From Rubrivivax sp. (GTDB lineage: Bacteria > Pseudomonadota > Gammaproteobacteria > Burkholderiales > Burkholderiaceae_C), in contig JAURZM010000013.1 of assembly GCA_030653385.1 (NCBI GenBank), positions 93,759 through 157,758 on the forward strand: a stretch of DNA of 64,000 nucleotides, given 5' to 3'. Positions within the stretch are counted from its first letter, which is position 1. Each line of letters begins with the position of its first letter. The notes under the pieces are model-generated. The model searched no databases. It saw only the letters and a list, made by a program, of their open reading frames with translations, and was not told the DNA's origin. The position numbers and the translations under genes were made by a program. This document shows, in pieces, positions 45,320 to 54,060 of the stretch.

Positions 45320-47559
45320 TGGCCTGGTTCGGACGTGCCGAAGAGGCGGGCAAGAAGTCCAGCGCACCGTTGCTGGTCGTCGAAGGCCTGGACGTTTACT
45401 ACGGCCGCGCGCACGCGCTGCAGGGTGTGAGCCTGACGCTGGCGCACGGTGTGCTGGGCATCGTCGGCCGCAACGGCATGGGCAAGACCACGCTGTGCAA
45501 CGCCATCACCGGACTGGTGCCGGGCAGCGGCAGCATCCGGCTGGCCGGTGAAGAGATCCTGGGCCTGAGCCCGAACCAGATCACCCAACGCGGCATCGCC
45601 TACGTGCCGCAAGGCCGCCGCGTCTGGCCCAGCCTGTCGGTCGACGAGACACTGAAGCTGGTTGCGCGCAAGAAGCGCGAGGTCGACCGCGTCTACACGA
45701 TGTTCCCGCGCCTGGCCGAACGCAAGGGCAACGGCGGCGGGCAGCTGTCGGGTGGTGAACAGCAGATGCTGGCCATCGGCCGTGCGCTGCTGCTCGAGCC
45801 CCGCCTGCTGGTGATGGACGAGCCCACCGAGGGCCTGGCGCCGGTGATCGTGGAACAGGTGGCACAGGCGCTGCGCGACCTGGCGTCCGAAGGTGACATC
45901 GCCGTGCTGCTGATCGAGCAGAACCTGGGCGTGGCCATCTCGGTGGCCGACCGCATCGGGGTCATGGTCAACGGCCGCATCACGCAGGAAATGCCGTCGA
46001 CCACGCTGGCGGCCGATCGCGAATTGCAGGAACGGCTGCTGGGTGTGCGTTCGGGCGGGGGTGACGACGAGCCGGCAGCTCCACTGGCCGCCGATGTGCC
46101 CGAAGTTCCCGCCGCGCCACAGCAAGTGCTGACCGTGCGCCGCGCACACAGCGACGGCGCGCCGTCGATGAACGACCTGGCACCGCGTGCGGTGCGGGGT
46201 TTCAACCGCTGGAACGCGGGCGACGTGGCCGCACCGCTGGCCGACATTCCGCGCGCACCCCAGTTCGTGGCCGCAGCGCCGGCAGCCTCGGGCCCGGCTG
46301 CCAGTGCCAAGGTGATGGAGTTCCCCGTCGCTGCCAGCAGCGGCCGCGCCGCCTACGTGGCCGGCACTTTCGACACCAAGGGCCGCGAGCTGTTTTTCCT
46401 GCGCCAGTGCCTGGAAAAACTGGGTCTGCGTGTGGTCACGGTGGACCTGTCGACGTCCGGCAAGCCGTCCCCTGCCAGCGTGCACCCCCGCGAAGTGGCG
46501 CGTTACCACCCGGGTGGTGAAGCGGCGGTGTTCAACGGCGACCGCGGCCGTGCCGTGCAGGCCATGGCGCTGGCCTTCGAGCAGTACATCCGCACCCGGC
46601 GCGACCTGGGCGGCATCATTTCCGCCGGCGGTTCGGGCGGCACGACGCTGGCCACGCAGGGCATGCGCGCGCTGGCCGTGGGTGTGCCCAAGGTCATGCT
46701 CAGCACGATGGCCAGTGGCGACACGCGTCCCTACGTGGGCCCCAGCGACATCTGCATGATGTATTCGGTGACCGACGTGCAGGGCATCAACCGCATCAGC
46801 GAAAAGGTGCTGGCCAACGCCGCGCACGCGCTGGTCGGCATGATCGCGCATCCACCGGTCGAATCGGCCGTCACCAAGCCGGCGCTGGGCCTCAGCATGT
46901 TCGGTGTCACCACCACCTGCGTGCAGACGGTGGCCAAGCTGCTGGGCGACGACTACGACTGCCTCGTCTTCCACGCCACCGGCGTGGGCGGGCAGAGCAT
47001 GGAGAAGCTCGCCGAATCGGGCCTGCTGGAAGGCGTGATCGACGTCTCCACCACCGAGATCGCCGACGAAATCGGCGGTGGAGTGTTGTCGGCCGGCGCC
47101 ACGCGCCTGGACGTGTTTGCGCAGCGCCGCATCCCCTACGTCGGTTCCTGCGGCGCGCTGGACATGGTGAACTTCGGCGCCTATGACACCGTGCCCGAGC
47201 GCTTTCGCAGCCGCAAGCTCTACCGCCACAACCCGACGGTGACGCTGATGCGCACCACGGTGGATGAAAACCGTGCCATTGGCTTGTTTCTCGCCGCCAA
47301 GTTGAACGCCATGCTCGGGCCGGTGCGTTTCCTGATTCCCGAAGGTGGTGTCTCGGCCATCGACAAACCCGGCCAGCCCTTCCACGACCCCGAAGCCGAC
47401 CGCATGCTGTTCACCACGCTGGAACAGCACTTCCGCAGCGGCCCCGACCGGCGGCTGCTGCGGGTGCCGCACCACATCAACGACGACGCGTTTGCCGAAG
47501 CGCTGGTGGCCGCCTGGCACGAGGTGTCCAGCGCGGGCAGCAACGCGCGCCGCGCCTGA
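45319..47559 (+). CDS. LivF ATPase fused to a Tm-1-like (UPF0261) domain
   Basis: Fusion of 746 residues. Residues 15-245 are a complete LivF ATPase: Walker [10 protein letters not shown] (50-58), signature LSGGEQQM (143-150), Walker [11 protein letters not shown] (163-172). A Pro/Ala-rich linker (about 245-340) leads to a UPF0261 domain (342-745; [49 protein letters not shown] [18 protein letters not shown]). UPF0261 is the ATP-binding N-terminal half of the tomato antiviral protein Tm-1. The gene overlaps livG by one base and is followed by a TIM-barrel gene related to Tm-1's other half. The role of UPF0261 in bacteria is unknown. Confidence 0.93.
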   Translation: MAWFGRAEEAGKKSSAPLLVVEGLDVYYGRAHALQGVSLTLAHGVLGIVGRNGMGKTTLCNAITGLVPGSGSIRLAGEEILGLSPNQITQRGIAYVPQGRRVWPSLSVDETLKLVARKKREVDRVYTMFPRLAERKGNGGGQLSGGEQQMLAIGRALLLEPRLLVMDEPTEGLAPVIVEQVAQALRDLASEGDIAVLLIEQNLGVAISVADRIGVMVNGRITQEMPSTTLAADRELQERLLGVRSGGGDDEPAAPLAADVPEVPAAPQQVLTVRRAHSDGAPSMNDLAPRAVRGFNRWNAGDVAAPLADIPRAPQFVAAAPAASGPAASAKVMEFPVAASSGRAAYVAGTFDTKGRELFFLRQCLEKLGLRVVTVDLSTSGKPSPASVHPREVARYHPGGEAAVFNGDRGRAVQAMALAFEQYIRTRRDLGGIISAGGSGGTTLATQGMRALAVGVPKVMLSTMASGDTRPYVGPSDICMMYSVTDVQGINRISEKVLANAAHALVGMIAHPPVESAVTKPALGLSMFGVTTTCVQTVAKLLGDDYDCLVFHATGVGGQSMEKLAESGLLEGVIDVSTTEIADEIGGGVLSAGATRLDVFAQRRIPYVGSCGALDMVNFGAYDTVPERFRSRKLYRHNPTVTLMRTTVDENRAIGLFLAAKLNAMLGPVRFLIPEGGVSAIDKPGQPFHDPEADRMLFTTLEQHFRSGPDRRLLRVPHHINDDAFAEALVAAWHEVSSAGSNARRA

Positions 47560-47615
47560 CGTGCTGGCAGAACACGACCGAACAAAACCGAACAAGTCAG
47601 GAAAGAGAACGCGCC

Positions 47616-48446
47616 ATGCCACGCATCCACCGCCAGACCCTGCTCGACCGCTTCCGCACCAAGATCGCGGCCGGCCAGCCCTTGATCGGCGGTGGCGCGG
47701 GCACCGGCTTGTCGGCCAAATGCGAAGAAGCCGGTGGCATCGACCTCATCGTGATCTACAACTCCGGCCGCTACCGCATGGCCGGGCGCGGTTCGCTGGC
47801 GGGTCTGCTGGCCTACGGCAACGCCAATCAAATCGTCTGCGAAATGGCCACTGAGGTGCTGCCGGTGGTCAAACACACCCCCGTGCTGGCGGGTGTCAAC
47901 GGCACCGACCCGTTCATGATTCCCGACCAGTTCCTGCGCCGGCTCATCGACCTGGGCTTCAGCGGCATCCAGAACTTCCCCACCGTGGGCCTGATCGACG
48001 GCACCTTCCGTGCCAACCTGGAAGAAACCGGCATGAGCTATGCGCTCGAGGTCGAACTGATCGCCCGCGCCCGTGAACTGGACCTGCTGACCACGCCCTA
48101 TGTTTTCAGCGAAGCCGACGCGCGCCAGATGGCTGCGGCCGGCGCCGACATCGTGGTCTGCCACCTGGGCCTGACCACCGGCGGCAACATCGGCGCAGAA
48201 ACCGCCATGCAACTGGCCGACTGCGTGGCACCCATCAATGCCTGGGCCGCAGCCGCCAAGGCCGTGAACCCGGATGTCATCGTGCTGTGCCACGGCGGCC
48301 CCATTGCCACCCCCGAAGACGCGCAGTTCATCCTGCAGCAATGCCCCGCCTGCCACGGTTTTTACGGCGCCAGTTCGATGGAGCGCCTGCCCACCGAAGT
48401 GGCGCTGACCGAAACCACGCGGCGCTTCACGCAGATTTCGCGCTGA
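47616..48446 (+). CDS. Phosphoenolpyruvate hydrolase family TIM-barrel protein (Tm-1 C-terminal-like)
   Basis: Cytoplasmic protein of 276 residues. [58 protein letters not shown] and [18 protein letters not shown], then [15 protein letters not shown], define the family (Pfam PEP_hydrolase), which corresponds to the C-terminal half of Tm-1. Despite the name, activity is poorly established. In many genomes it accompanies UPF0261, and here it follows the LivF-UPF0261 gene by 56 bases with AGGAAAGAG before the ATG. The two probably act together on a compound imported by the transporter. Confidence 0.9.
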   Translation: MPRIHRQTLLDRFRTKIAAGQPLIGGGAGTGLSAKCEEAGGIDLIVIYNSGRYRMAGRGSLAGLLAYGNANQIVCEMATEVLPVVKHTPVLAGVNGTDPFMIPDQFLRRLIDLGFSGIQNFPTVGLIDGTFRANLEETGMSYALEVELIARARELDLLTTPYVFSEADARQMAAAGADIVVCHLGLTTGGNIGAETAMQLADCVAPINAWAAAAKAVNPDVIVLCHGGPIATPEDAQFILQQCPACHGFYGASSMERLPTEVALTETTRRFTQISR

Positions 48447-48457
48447 GCCGAATCCCC

Positions 48458-49858
48458 ATGTTCTTCGTGCTGCGCACCGCCACCGTTGTTTCGGCCCTGC
48501 TGGGTTGGTGCACGGCTGCGGTCGCCAACACGCCCCCGGCAACGCAGGTGGCCGAACAGGCCGGCCGTGTGATGCAGGACATCGCCCAACACGCGCACTT
48601 CAACGGCGCCGTGGTGCTGGTGCGTGACGGGCAGGTGATCTTCGAACAGGCCATCGGCCTGGCGCAGCGCAAGCCGGACCGCCCTTTCACGATCGACACG
48701 CCCAGCGACGGCGCATCGCTGGCCAAGACCTTGACCGCCGCGCTGGTGCACGAACTGGCGGCCGAGGGCCGGCTGAACCTGGACGACCCCGTCACGCGCC
48801 ACTTGCCCGCCTATCCCTACGCCAAGCACACGCTGCGCGACCTGGTCTCGCACCGCACGGGCCTGCCCGACTACGGCGCTTTCGACGCCGACTTCAAGCC
48901 CGATCAGGTGCGCGACACCGCCGACTTGCTGGCGGTGCTGGTGAAGCGCAAGCCAGCGCCCGCTCTGGCGCCCGGCGTGCAAGTCGAGTACGCGAACCTG
49001 GGCTTCGACCTGGCTGCCCTGGTGGTCGAACGGGTCACGGGCCAGAAGATCACGTCACTGTGGCAGGAGCGTTACTTCAAGCGTTTGGGCATGCAGGGCA
49101 CCTTCGCACGGCCGGCGCGTTTTGCCGACTGGCCGGTGCCACGCACGCCGGGCTACCAACTGAAGAACAAGGCCTGGTTGCCCAACGACAGTTTCGAAGG
49201 CGAAGGTTTCATCGGTGCATCGAACGTGCACGCCAGCGCACGTGACTGGGCGCGCTGGGGCGATGCCTTTGCCCGTGGCCACGTGATGGCGGCCGACCGT
49301 CTGGAGGCCGGTTTGCGCGAACCGCTGGTCAACAGCGGCATGGACAGCCGGCTCAACCGACTCAGCTGGTACTGCAACGCGGGCCAGCAGCGCTGCCACT
49401 ACACGGGTTCGTACAACGGCTTCTTCGCTCAGGTGCATTGGGACCGCACGCGCCGCGAGGTGGTGGCCTATGTCAGCAACAGCACACTGCCGGCCTGGCG
49501 CTGCGCGGCACTGACACGCGATCTGGCTGATGCACTGGCCGGCCGCGCCATCACACCCGAGCCGGTGAAGGAGCCGGTGCGCCTCGCCGGCAAGGACCTG
49601 CCGCGCTGGGCCGGTGTTTACAGCGCGCCCGGCTGGGGCCAACTGGCCGTCAGCACTCAAGGCGGCCGTGCCTTCGTGAAGGTGGGCCAGGGCGAACTGG
49701 CTTCTTTGTACCCCGCGTCGGCCACTGTGCTGTACGCCCCCACGCTGGACCTGTGGCTGGCGTTTTCGGGCTCGCCTCAAGACGCCACGCTGCATGTGCG
49801 TTCCGTTTTCGATTCCGCCGATGCAAAGCGCCTTGCGGCGCGCAGCGGCAAGACCTAG
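48458..49858 (+). CDS. Secreted serine hydrolase (class C beta-lactamase/esterase fold)
   Basis: Exported hydrolase of 466 residues: signal peptide to VAN, then a penicillin-binding-protein-like domain with SLAK (SxxK, residues 87-90), YAN (YxN, 178-180) and an extra C-terminal domain after about residue 370. Family members include peptidases, esterases and 6-aminohexanoate-dimer hydrolase, so an amide- or ester-cleaving role that feeds the transporter is possible. It begins 11 bases after the TIM-barrel gene stop. A true beta-lactamase role is unlikely. Confidence 0.85.
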   Translation: MFFVLRTATVVSALLGWCTAAVANTPPATQVAEQAGRVMQDIAQHAHFNGAVVLVRDGQVIFEQAIGLAQRKPDRPFTIDTPSDGASLAKTLTAALVHELAAEGRLNLDDPVTRHLPAYPYAKHTLRDLVSHRTGLPDYGAFDADFKPDQVRDTADLLAVLVKRKPAPALAPGVQVEYANLGFDLAALVVERVTGQKITSLWQERYFKRLGMQGTFARPARFADWPVPRTPGYQLKNKAWLPNDSFEGEGFIGASNVHASARDWARWGDAFARGHVMAADRLEAGLREPLVNSGMDSRLNRLSWYCNAGQQRCHYTGSYNGFFAQVHWDRTRREVVAYVSNSTLPAWRCAALTRDLADALAGRAITPEPVKEPVRLAGKDLPRWAGVYSAPGWGQLAVSTQGGRAFVKVGQGELASLYPASATVLYAPTLDLWLAFSGSPQDATLHVRSVFDSADAKRLAARSGKT

Positions 49859-49875
49859 ACCGTTTGGAGACCCCC

Positions 49876-51576
49876 ATGACCGGCGCTGAATTTGGCAGCT
49901 TCCTTCTCGGCCTGATCGTCGTGGCCATCGTCGTGGCCATTGCGGTGTGGTTGCTGCACTGGCTCTACCTTCGAAGCAGCAAAGAGCGCGCCTTCGTGCG
50001 CACCGGTCTGGGCGGGCAGAAGGTGGTGCTGGACGGCGGCGCGTTTGTGCTGCCCATCGTGCACGACGTGATCCCGGTCAACATGAACACGTTGCGGCTG
50101 GAAGTGACCCGCGGCCGCGACAAGGCGCTGATCACCAAGGACCGCATGCGCGTGGACGTGATCGCCGAGTTCTACGTGCGTGTGGCCGCGCAGCCCGACG
50201 CCGTGGCCGCTGCCGCGCAGACCCTGGGTCTGCGCACGATGGAGCCCGAGCAGCTGAAAGAACTGGTGGAAGGCAAGTTCGTCGACGCGCTGCGCACCGC
50301 CGCGGCCGAGATGACGATGGAAGAGCTGCACGAAAAACGCGGTGCGTTTGTCAAGCGCGTGCGCGAAACGGTGGCCGAAGACCTGACCAAAAACGGCCTG
50401 GAACTGGAAGCCGCGTCGTTGACGCAGCTGGACCAGACCGGCATGGAATTTTTCAACCCCAGCAACGCCTTCGACGCGGAAGGTCTGACCCGCCTGACCG
50501 AGCAGATCGAACACCGCAAGAAACAGCGCAACGACGTCGAACAGGACACGCTGATCGCCATCCGCAACAAGAACCTGGAAGCCGAAAAGCTGAGCCTGGA
50601 CATCGACCGCGAGAGTGAATACGCACGCCTGAGCCAGCAGCGCGAAGTGGAGATTGCACGCGCCCGCCAACGTGCCGAAGTCAGCACCGAACGGGCGCAG
50701 CGTGAACAGGACGCCGAAGGTGCGCAGATCGCCGCCAAGCAGACCATCGAAGCGGCGCGCATCCGGTCTGAACAGAGCATCGAACAGGAACGCATCAGCA
50801 AGGAACGCAACATCCAGGCGGCCGAGATCGCACGCCGCCAGTCGCTGGAACTGGCCGACCAGCAGCGGGCCATTGCGGTGGCGCGTGAAAGCGAAGCGCT
50901 GAGCGTGGCGCAGGCCGACGCCGAGGTGGCGCGGGCCCAGGCGGTGTCGGCCGAGGAAAAGGTGTTCACCGCGCGTGAAGTGGAGATGGCCGAACGCAAG
51001 AAGGCCATCGAACTGATCGGTGCCGCGCAGTCGGCCGAACGCGAAGCCTTGCGCTTGACATCGGCGGCCCGCGCAGAAAAGAGCGCCAGTGCCGACCGGG
51101 GCGACGCCGTGCGTGCACAAGCCGAAGCCGACGCCGACGCCGACAAGATCCGCAGCCTGGCGATGCGTGTGCGTGCCGAGATCGAAGCCGAGGCGCTGCG
51201 TTTGATGAACGAAGCGCACAACATGCTCACGCCTGAAGCACGTATGTCGGCGCTGCGCATGCGCCTGGTGGAAAAGGCCGAGGGCATCATCCGCGAATCG
51301 GTCAAGCCGATGGAGCGCATCGAAGGCATCAAGATCCTGCAGGTGGATGGCCTCGGTGGGTCGGGCGGCGGCAGTGCCAACGGCGATGCCGGGCACGGCA
51401 ACTTCGCCGATGGCGTGGTGAACTCGGCGCTGCGTTTCCGCGCCCAGGCGCCGCTGGTGGACCAGCTGCTGCGCGAGATCGGCATCGAAGGTGGCGACAT
51501 CCAGCGCCTGGTGGGCAGCGCCAGTGGCGCCACCGCCGCGCTGCCGCCGGCCGCGGCACCGAAGTCCGGGGAGTAA
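49876..51576 (+). CDS. Flotillin/band-7 family membrane scaffold protein (YqiK-like)
   Basis: Protein of 566 residues with one N-terminal membrane segment (LLGLIVVAIVVAIAVWLLHW), a PHB/SPFH domain (about 35-200, RTGLGGQKVVLDGGAFVLP) and a long Ala/Glu/Arg coiled coil (about 230-430), then a Gly-rich and hydrophobic tail. Flotillins organise membrane microdomains. The usual NfeD-like partner gene is not adjacent. It starts 17 bases after the serine hydrolase gene, with TTGGAGA before the ATG, so it belongs to the same transcript. Confidence 0.9.
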   Translation: MTGAEFGSFLLGLIVVAIVVAIAVWLLHWLYLRSSKERAFVRTGLGGQKVVLDGGAFVLPIVHDVIPVNMNTLRLEVTRGRDKALITKDRMRVDVIAEFYVRVAAQPDAVAAAAQTLGLRTMEPEQLKELVEGKFVDALRTAAAEMTMEELHEKRGAFVKRVRETVAEDLTKNGLELEAASLTQLDQTGMEFFNPSNAFDAEGLTRLTEQIEHRKKQRNDVEQDTLIAIRNKNLEAEKLSLDIDRESEYARLSQQREVEIARARQRAEVSTERAQREQDAEGAQIAAKQTIEAARIRSEQSIEQERISKERNIQAAEIARRQSLELADQQRAIAVARESEALSVAQADAEVARAQAVSAEEKVFTAREVEMAERKKAIELIGAAQSAEREALRLTSAARAEKSASADRGDAVRAQAEADADADKIRSLAMRVRAEIEAEALRLMNEAHNMLTPEARMSALRMRLVEKAEGIIRESVKPMERIEGIKILQVDGLGGSGGGSANGDAGHGNFADGVVNSALRFRAQAPLVDQLLREIGIEGGDIQRLVGSASGATAALPPAAAPKSGE

Positions 51577-51582
51577 GCCAGC

Positions 51583-52023
51583 GTGATCCGCGTCTACGTC
51601 TCCAGCGTCATCGACGCCAGCGCCGACACCGTGTGGTCGCGTGTGCGCGACTTCAACGGCCTGCCGCTGTGGCACCCGGCCATTGCCGACAGCCGCATCG
51701 AAAACAACGAACCCGCCGACCGCGTGGGCTGCATCCGCCACTTCCACACCCGCGAGGGCGGCATGATCCGCGAGCGCTTGCTGGCGCTGAGCGACTACGA
51801 CTTCACCTGCAGCTACGAGATCATCGAGAGCCCGATGGGCGTGGACAACTACGTGGCCACGCTGAAGCTCACGCCCATCACCGACGGTGGGCGCTGTTTT
51901 GCCGAATGGAGTGCGGAGTTCGACTGCGCCGAAGGCCGAGAACGTGAGCTGACCGACACCATCGGCGGCGGTGTGTTCCAGGGTGGTTTCGACGCCCTGA
52001 AGCGCCACTTCGGTCGCAGGTAA
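51583..52023 (+). CDS. SRPBCC family protein
   Basis: Small START/Bet v1-fold protein of 146 residues, a cavity protein for hydrophobic ligands (polyketide cyclase/aromatase-like). VWSRVRDFNGLPLWHPAIADS opens the fold and SAEFDCAEGRERELTDTIG is near the end. It is clearly related to the N-terminal domain of the next gene (DFN...WH...SRIE...DRVGCIR and ...VATLKLTPITDG). It uses a GTG start, 7 bases after the flotillin stop, with GGGGAG before it. Function unknown; ligand binding or cyclase activity. Confidence 0.85.
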   Translation: MIRVYVSSVIDASADTVWSRVRDFNGLPLWHPAIADSRIENNEPADRVGCIRHFHTREGGMIRERLLALSDYDFTCSYEIIESPMGVDNYVATLKLTPITDGGRCFAEWSAEFDCAEGRERELTDTIGGGVFQGGFDALKRHFGRR

Positions 52024-52030
52024 GGCGGCC

Positions 52031-53503
52031 GTGCTGCAAAAGGTTGTCCGCTCGACCGTCATCGACGCGCCCATCGCGCGTGTCTGGGCCGTGCTGCGCG
52101 ACTTCAACAGCCACGACCAGTGGCACACCGTGGTCGAGCAGAGCCGCATCGAAGGCGGTGAACGCAGCGACCAGGTGGGTTGCGTGCGCAATTTCACCCT
52201 GAAAGACGGCAACCACATCCGCGAACAGCTGCTGACGCTGGACGACCGTTTGTACAAAAGCACCTACTGCATCGTCGATGCGACCGTGCCCTTGCAGCGT
52301 TACGTGGCCACCGTGACCTTGAAGCCGGTGACCGACGGCAACCGCACCTTCTGGCACTGGGAATCCACCTTCGCCACACCGCCGGGCATGGAACGCGAAC
52401 TGCGCGACATGGTGGCCCAAGGTGTTTACGAAGCCGGTTTTGCCAACCTGCGCCGGCACCTGGCCGAAGGCGGCGACCTGCGTCTGCCCGATTCCAGCGG
52501 CCAGGCCATGCCGCTGGCCCTGCCGGTGTCCACGCGCCGTGTGGTGGTGGCGCAGTACGGCGGCGCCGAACAGCTGCAGGCCATCGAAGACCAGGCACCG
52601 GCGCCCGGGCCGGGCGAAGTGCGCATCCGCCAGCGGGCCATAGGCGTGAACTACATCGACATCTACCTGCGCCGCGGCTGGATACCGCCGATGCTGGCGC
52701 CCGGCGACACCCCGGGCATGGAGGCCGCCGGCACGGTGCTGGACGTGGGCGAAGGGGTGCACGGTTTCGTGCCCGGCGACCGCGTCGCTTACCTCGGGCC
52801 GGTGCCCGGTGCTTATTGCAGCGTGCGCAGCGTGCCGGCGGCCTGGGTGGTGCGGCTGCCGCCTGCGGTGGAAGAAGCCACCGCCGCCGCGCTGCTGCTG
52901 AAGGGCATCACCGCCGACTACCTGATGCGTGACCTGGGCCATGTGCGCACCGGCACCCGCCTGCTGGTGCATGCGGCGGCCGGCGGCGTGGGTGTGCTGC
53001 TGTGCGCCTGGGCCCGGCGCCTGGGTGCGCGTGTGCTGGGCACGGTGTCCAGCGAGGACAAGGCACGTGTGGCGCGGGAACATGGCTGCGAGCAGGTCAT
53101 CGTCACGCCCGACTACCAGTTTGCCGACGCCGTGCGCGGGCACTGGCCGCAGGGCGCGGAAGTCATCGTCGACGGCCTGGGTGAGTCGGCCCGCGAACAG
53201 AACTTCAAGGCACTGGCCACCTGCGGCCACTGGATCAGCCTGGGCCAGGCCAGCGGTGGCCTGAAACCCATCGACCCCGATTGGCTGGTGCAGAAGTCGG
53301 CCACCTTTTCGCGCCCGGTGGCCTTCGACTACGTGGCCACACCCGATGCGCTGGCCGACCGCACGCAGCGCCTGTGGGCCGCGCTGGCCGACGGCAGCCT
53401 GGGCCAGCCACTGATCGAGCGTTACACGCTGGACGCGGCGGGCGATGCCCATGCACGGCTGGAGTCGAGGCGCTCGGTCGGCTCGCTGGTGCTGATGACA
53501 TGA
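52031..53503 (+). CDS. SRPBCC domain fused to quinone oxidoreductase
   Basis: Two-domain protein of 490 residues. Residues 1-150 are an SRPBCC domain (VWAVLRDFNSHDQWHTVVEQ), a tandem duplicate of the preceding protein. Residues 165-490 are a zeta-crystallin-like NADPH:quinone oxidoreductase of the medium-chain family (GVNYIDIYLRRGWIP, LLKGITADYLMRDL, HAAAGGVGVLLCAWARRLGA for NADP), without zinc ligands. The GTG start lies 8 bases after the previous stop. Such a pairing suggests binding, then reduction, of an enone or quinone intermediate. Confidence 0.88.
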   Translation: MLQKVVRSTVIDAPIARVWAVLRDFNSHDQWHTVVEQSRIEGGERSDQVGCVRNFTLKDGNHIREQLLTLDDRLYKSTYCIVDATVPLQRYVATVTLKPVTDGNRTFWHWESTFATPPGMERELRDMVAQGVYEAGFANLRRHLAEGGDLRLPDSSGQAMPLALPVSTRRVVVAQYGGAEQLQAIEDQAPAPGPGEVRIRQRAIGVNYIDIYLRRGWIPPMLAPGDTPGMEAAGTVLDVGEGVHGFVPGDRVAYLGPVPGAYCSVRSVPAAWVVRLPPAVEEATAAALLLKGITADYLMRDLGHVRTGTRLLVHAAAGGVGVLLCAWARRLGARVLGTVSSEDKARVAREHGCEQVIVTPDYQFADAVRGHWPQGAEVIVDGLGESAREQNFKALATCGHWISLGQASGGLKPIDPDWLVQKSATFSRPVAFDYVATPDALADRTQRLWAALADGSLGQPLIERYTLDAAGDAHARLESRRSVGSLVLMT

Positions 53504-53557
53504 AACGGCCGGCCTGAAACGGCCGCTCGACCACGACGCGAACACGAAAGCCGCCCG

Positions 53558-53938
53558 ATGATCCACGGCATGAACCACTTCACCATCACGGCCGAAAACC
53601 GCGATGCCACGCTGGGTTTCTACTGCGGCCTGCTGGGCCTGAAAGAAGGGCACCGCCCCGACCTGGGCTTCCCCGGCACCTGGCTTTATGCCGACGGCAA
53701 CCCACAAGCCGTGCTGCACATCTACTGGGACCGCCCCATGCCCAGCGGCCGCACGGGTGTCATCGACCACATGGCCTTCACGGCCAGTGACCTGAAGGCC
53801 GTGAAAGCGCGCTTCGATGCGGTGGGCCTGAAGTACGACCTGCGCCAGCAGGCCGGGGCCGGCACCTGGCAGCTGTTCAGCTTCGATCCCAACGGCGCGA
53901 AGGTGGAACTCGACTTCGACCCGGCCGAGACGCTGTAG
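53558..53938 (+). CDS. VOC family protein (glyoxalase/dioxygenase fold)
   Basis: Small metal-binding-fold protein of 126 residues, starting MIHGMNHFTITAENRDATLG; IDHMAFTASDLKAVKARFD and FDPNGAKVELDF are the second-half repeats. The likely metal ligands are the His in GMNHFTI, the His in IDHMAF and Glu in VELDF, so a lyase, isomerase or extradiol-like activity is possible. It lies 54 bases after the fused oxidoreductase and is the last gene of the accessory cluster before a 122-base gap. Confidence 0.86.
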   Translation: MIHGMNHFTITAENRDATLGFYCGLLGLKEGHRPDLGFPGTWLYADGNPQAVLHIYWDRPMPSGRTGVIDHMAFTASDLKAVKARFDAVGLKYDLRQQAGAGTWQLFSFDPNGAKVELDFDPAETL

Positions 53939-54060
53939 CCGCGCCACCGCTTGTCCGCGCCAGCGCAAGGTCCGTCTTGCAACAACCTGGAGGCAATTGC
54001 CAAACCTTGACAGGGCGTTGAGCGGTCTGAAAGGGGTGGCGCCTGCGTTAGCCTCTGGCG

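Noticed and set aside
45319..48446. Antiviral defence role by analogy with tomato Tm-1
   Set aside because: The surroundings are transport and catabolism genes and nothing suggests phage targeting; homology of a domain alone does not support a defence claim.
48458..49858. Beta-lactamase resistance gene
   Set aside because: SxxK and YxN motifs are shared with esterases and peptidases of the same fold; the C-terminal extension and context point to a metabolic hydrolase.
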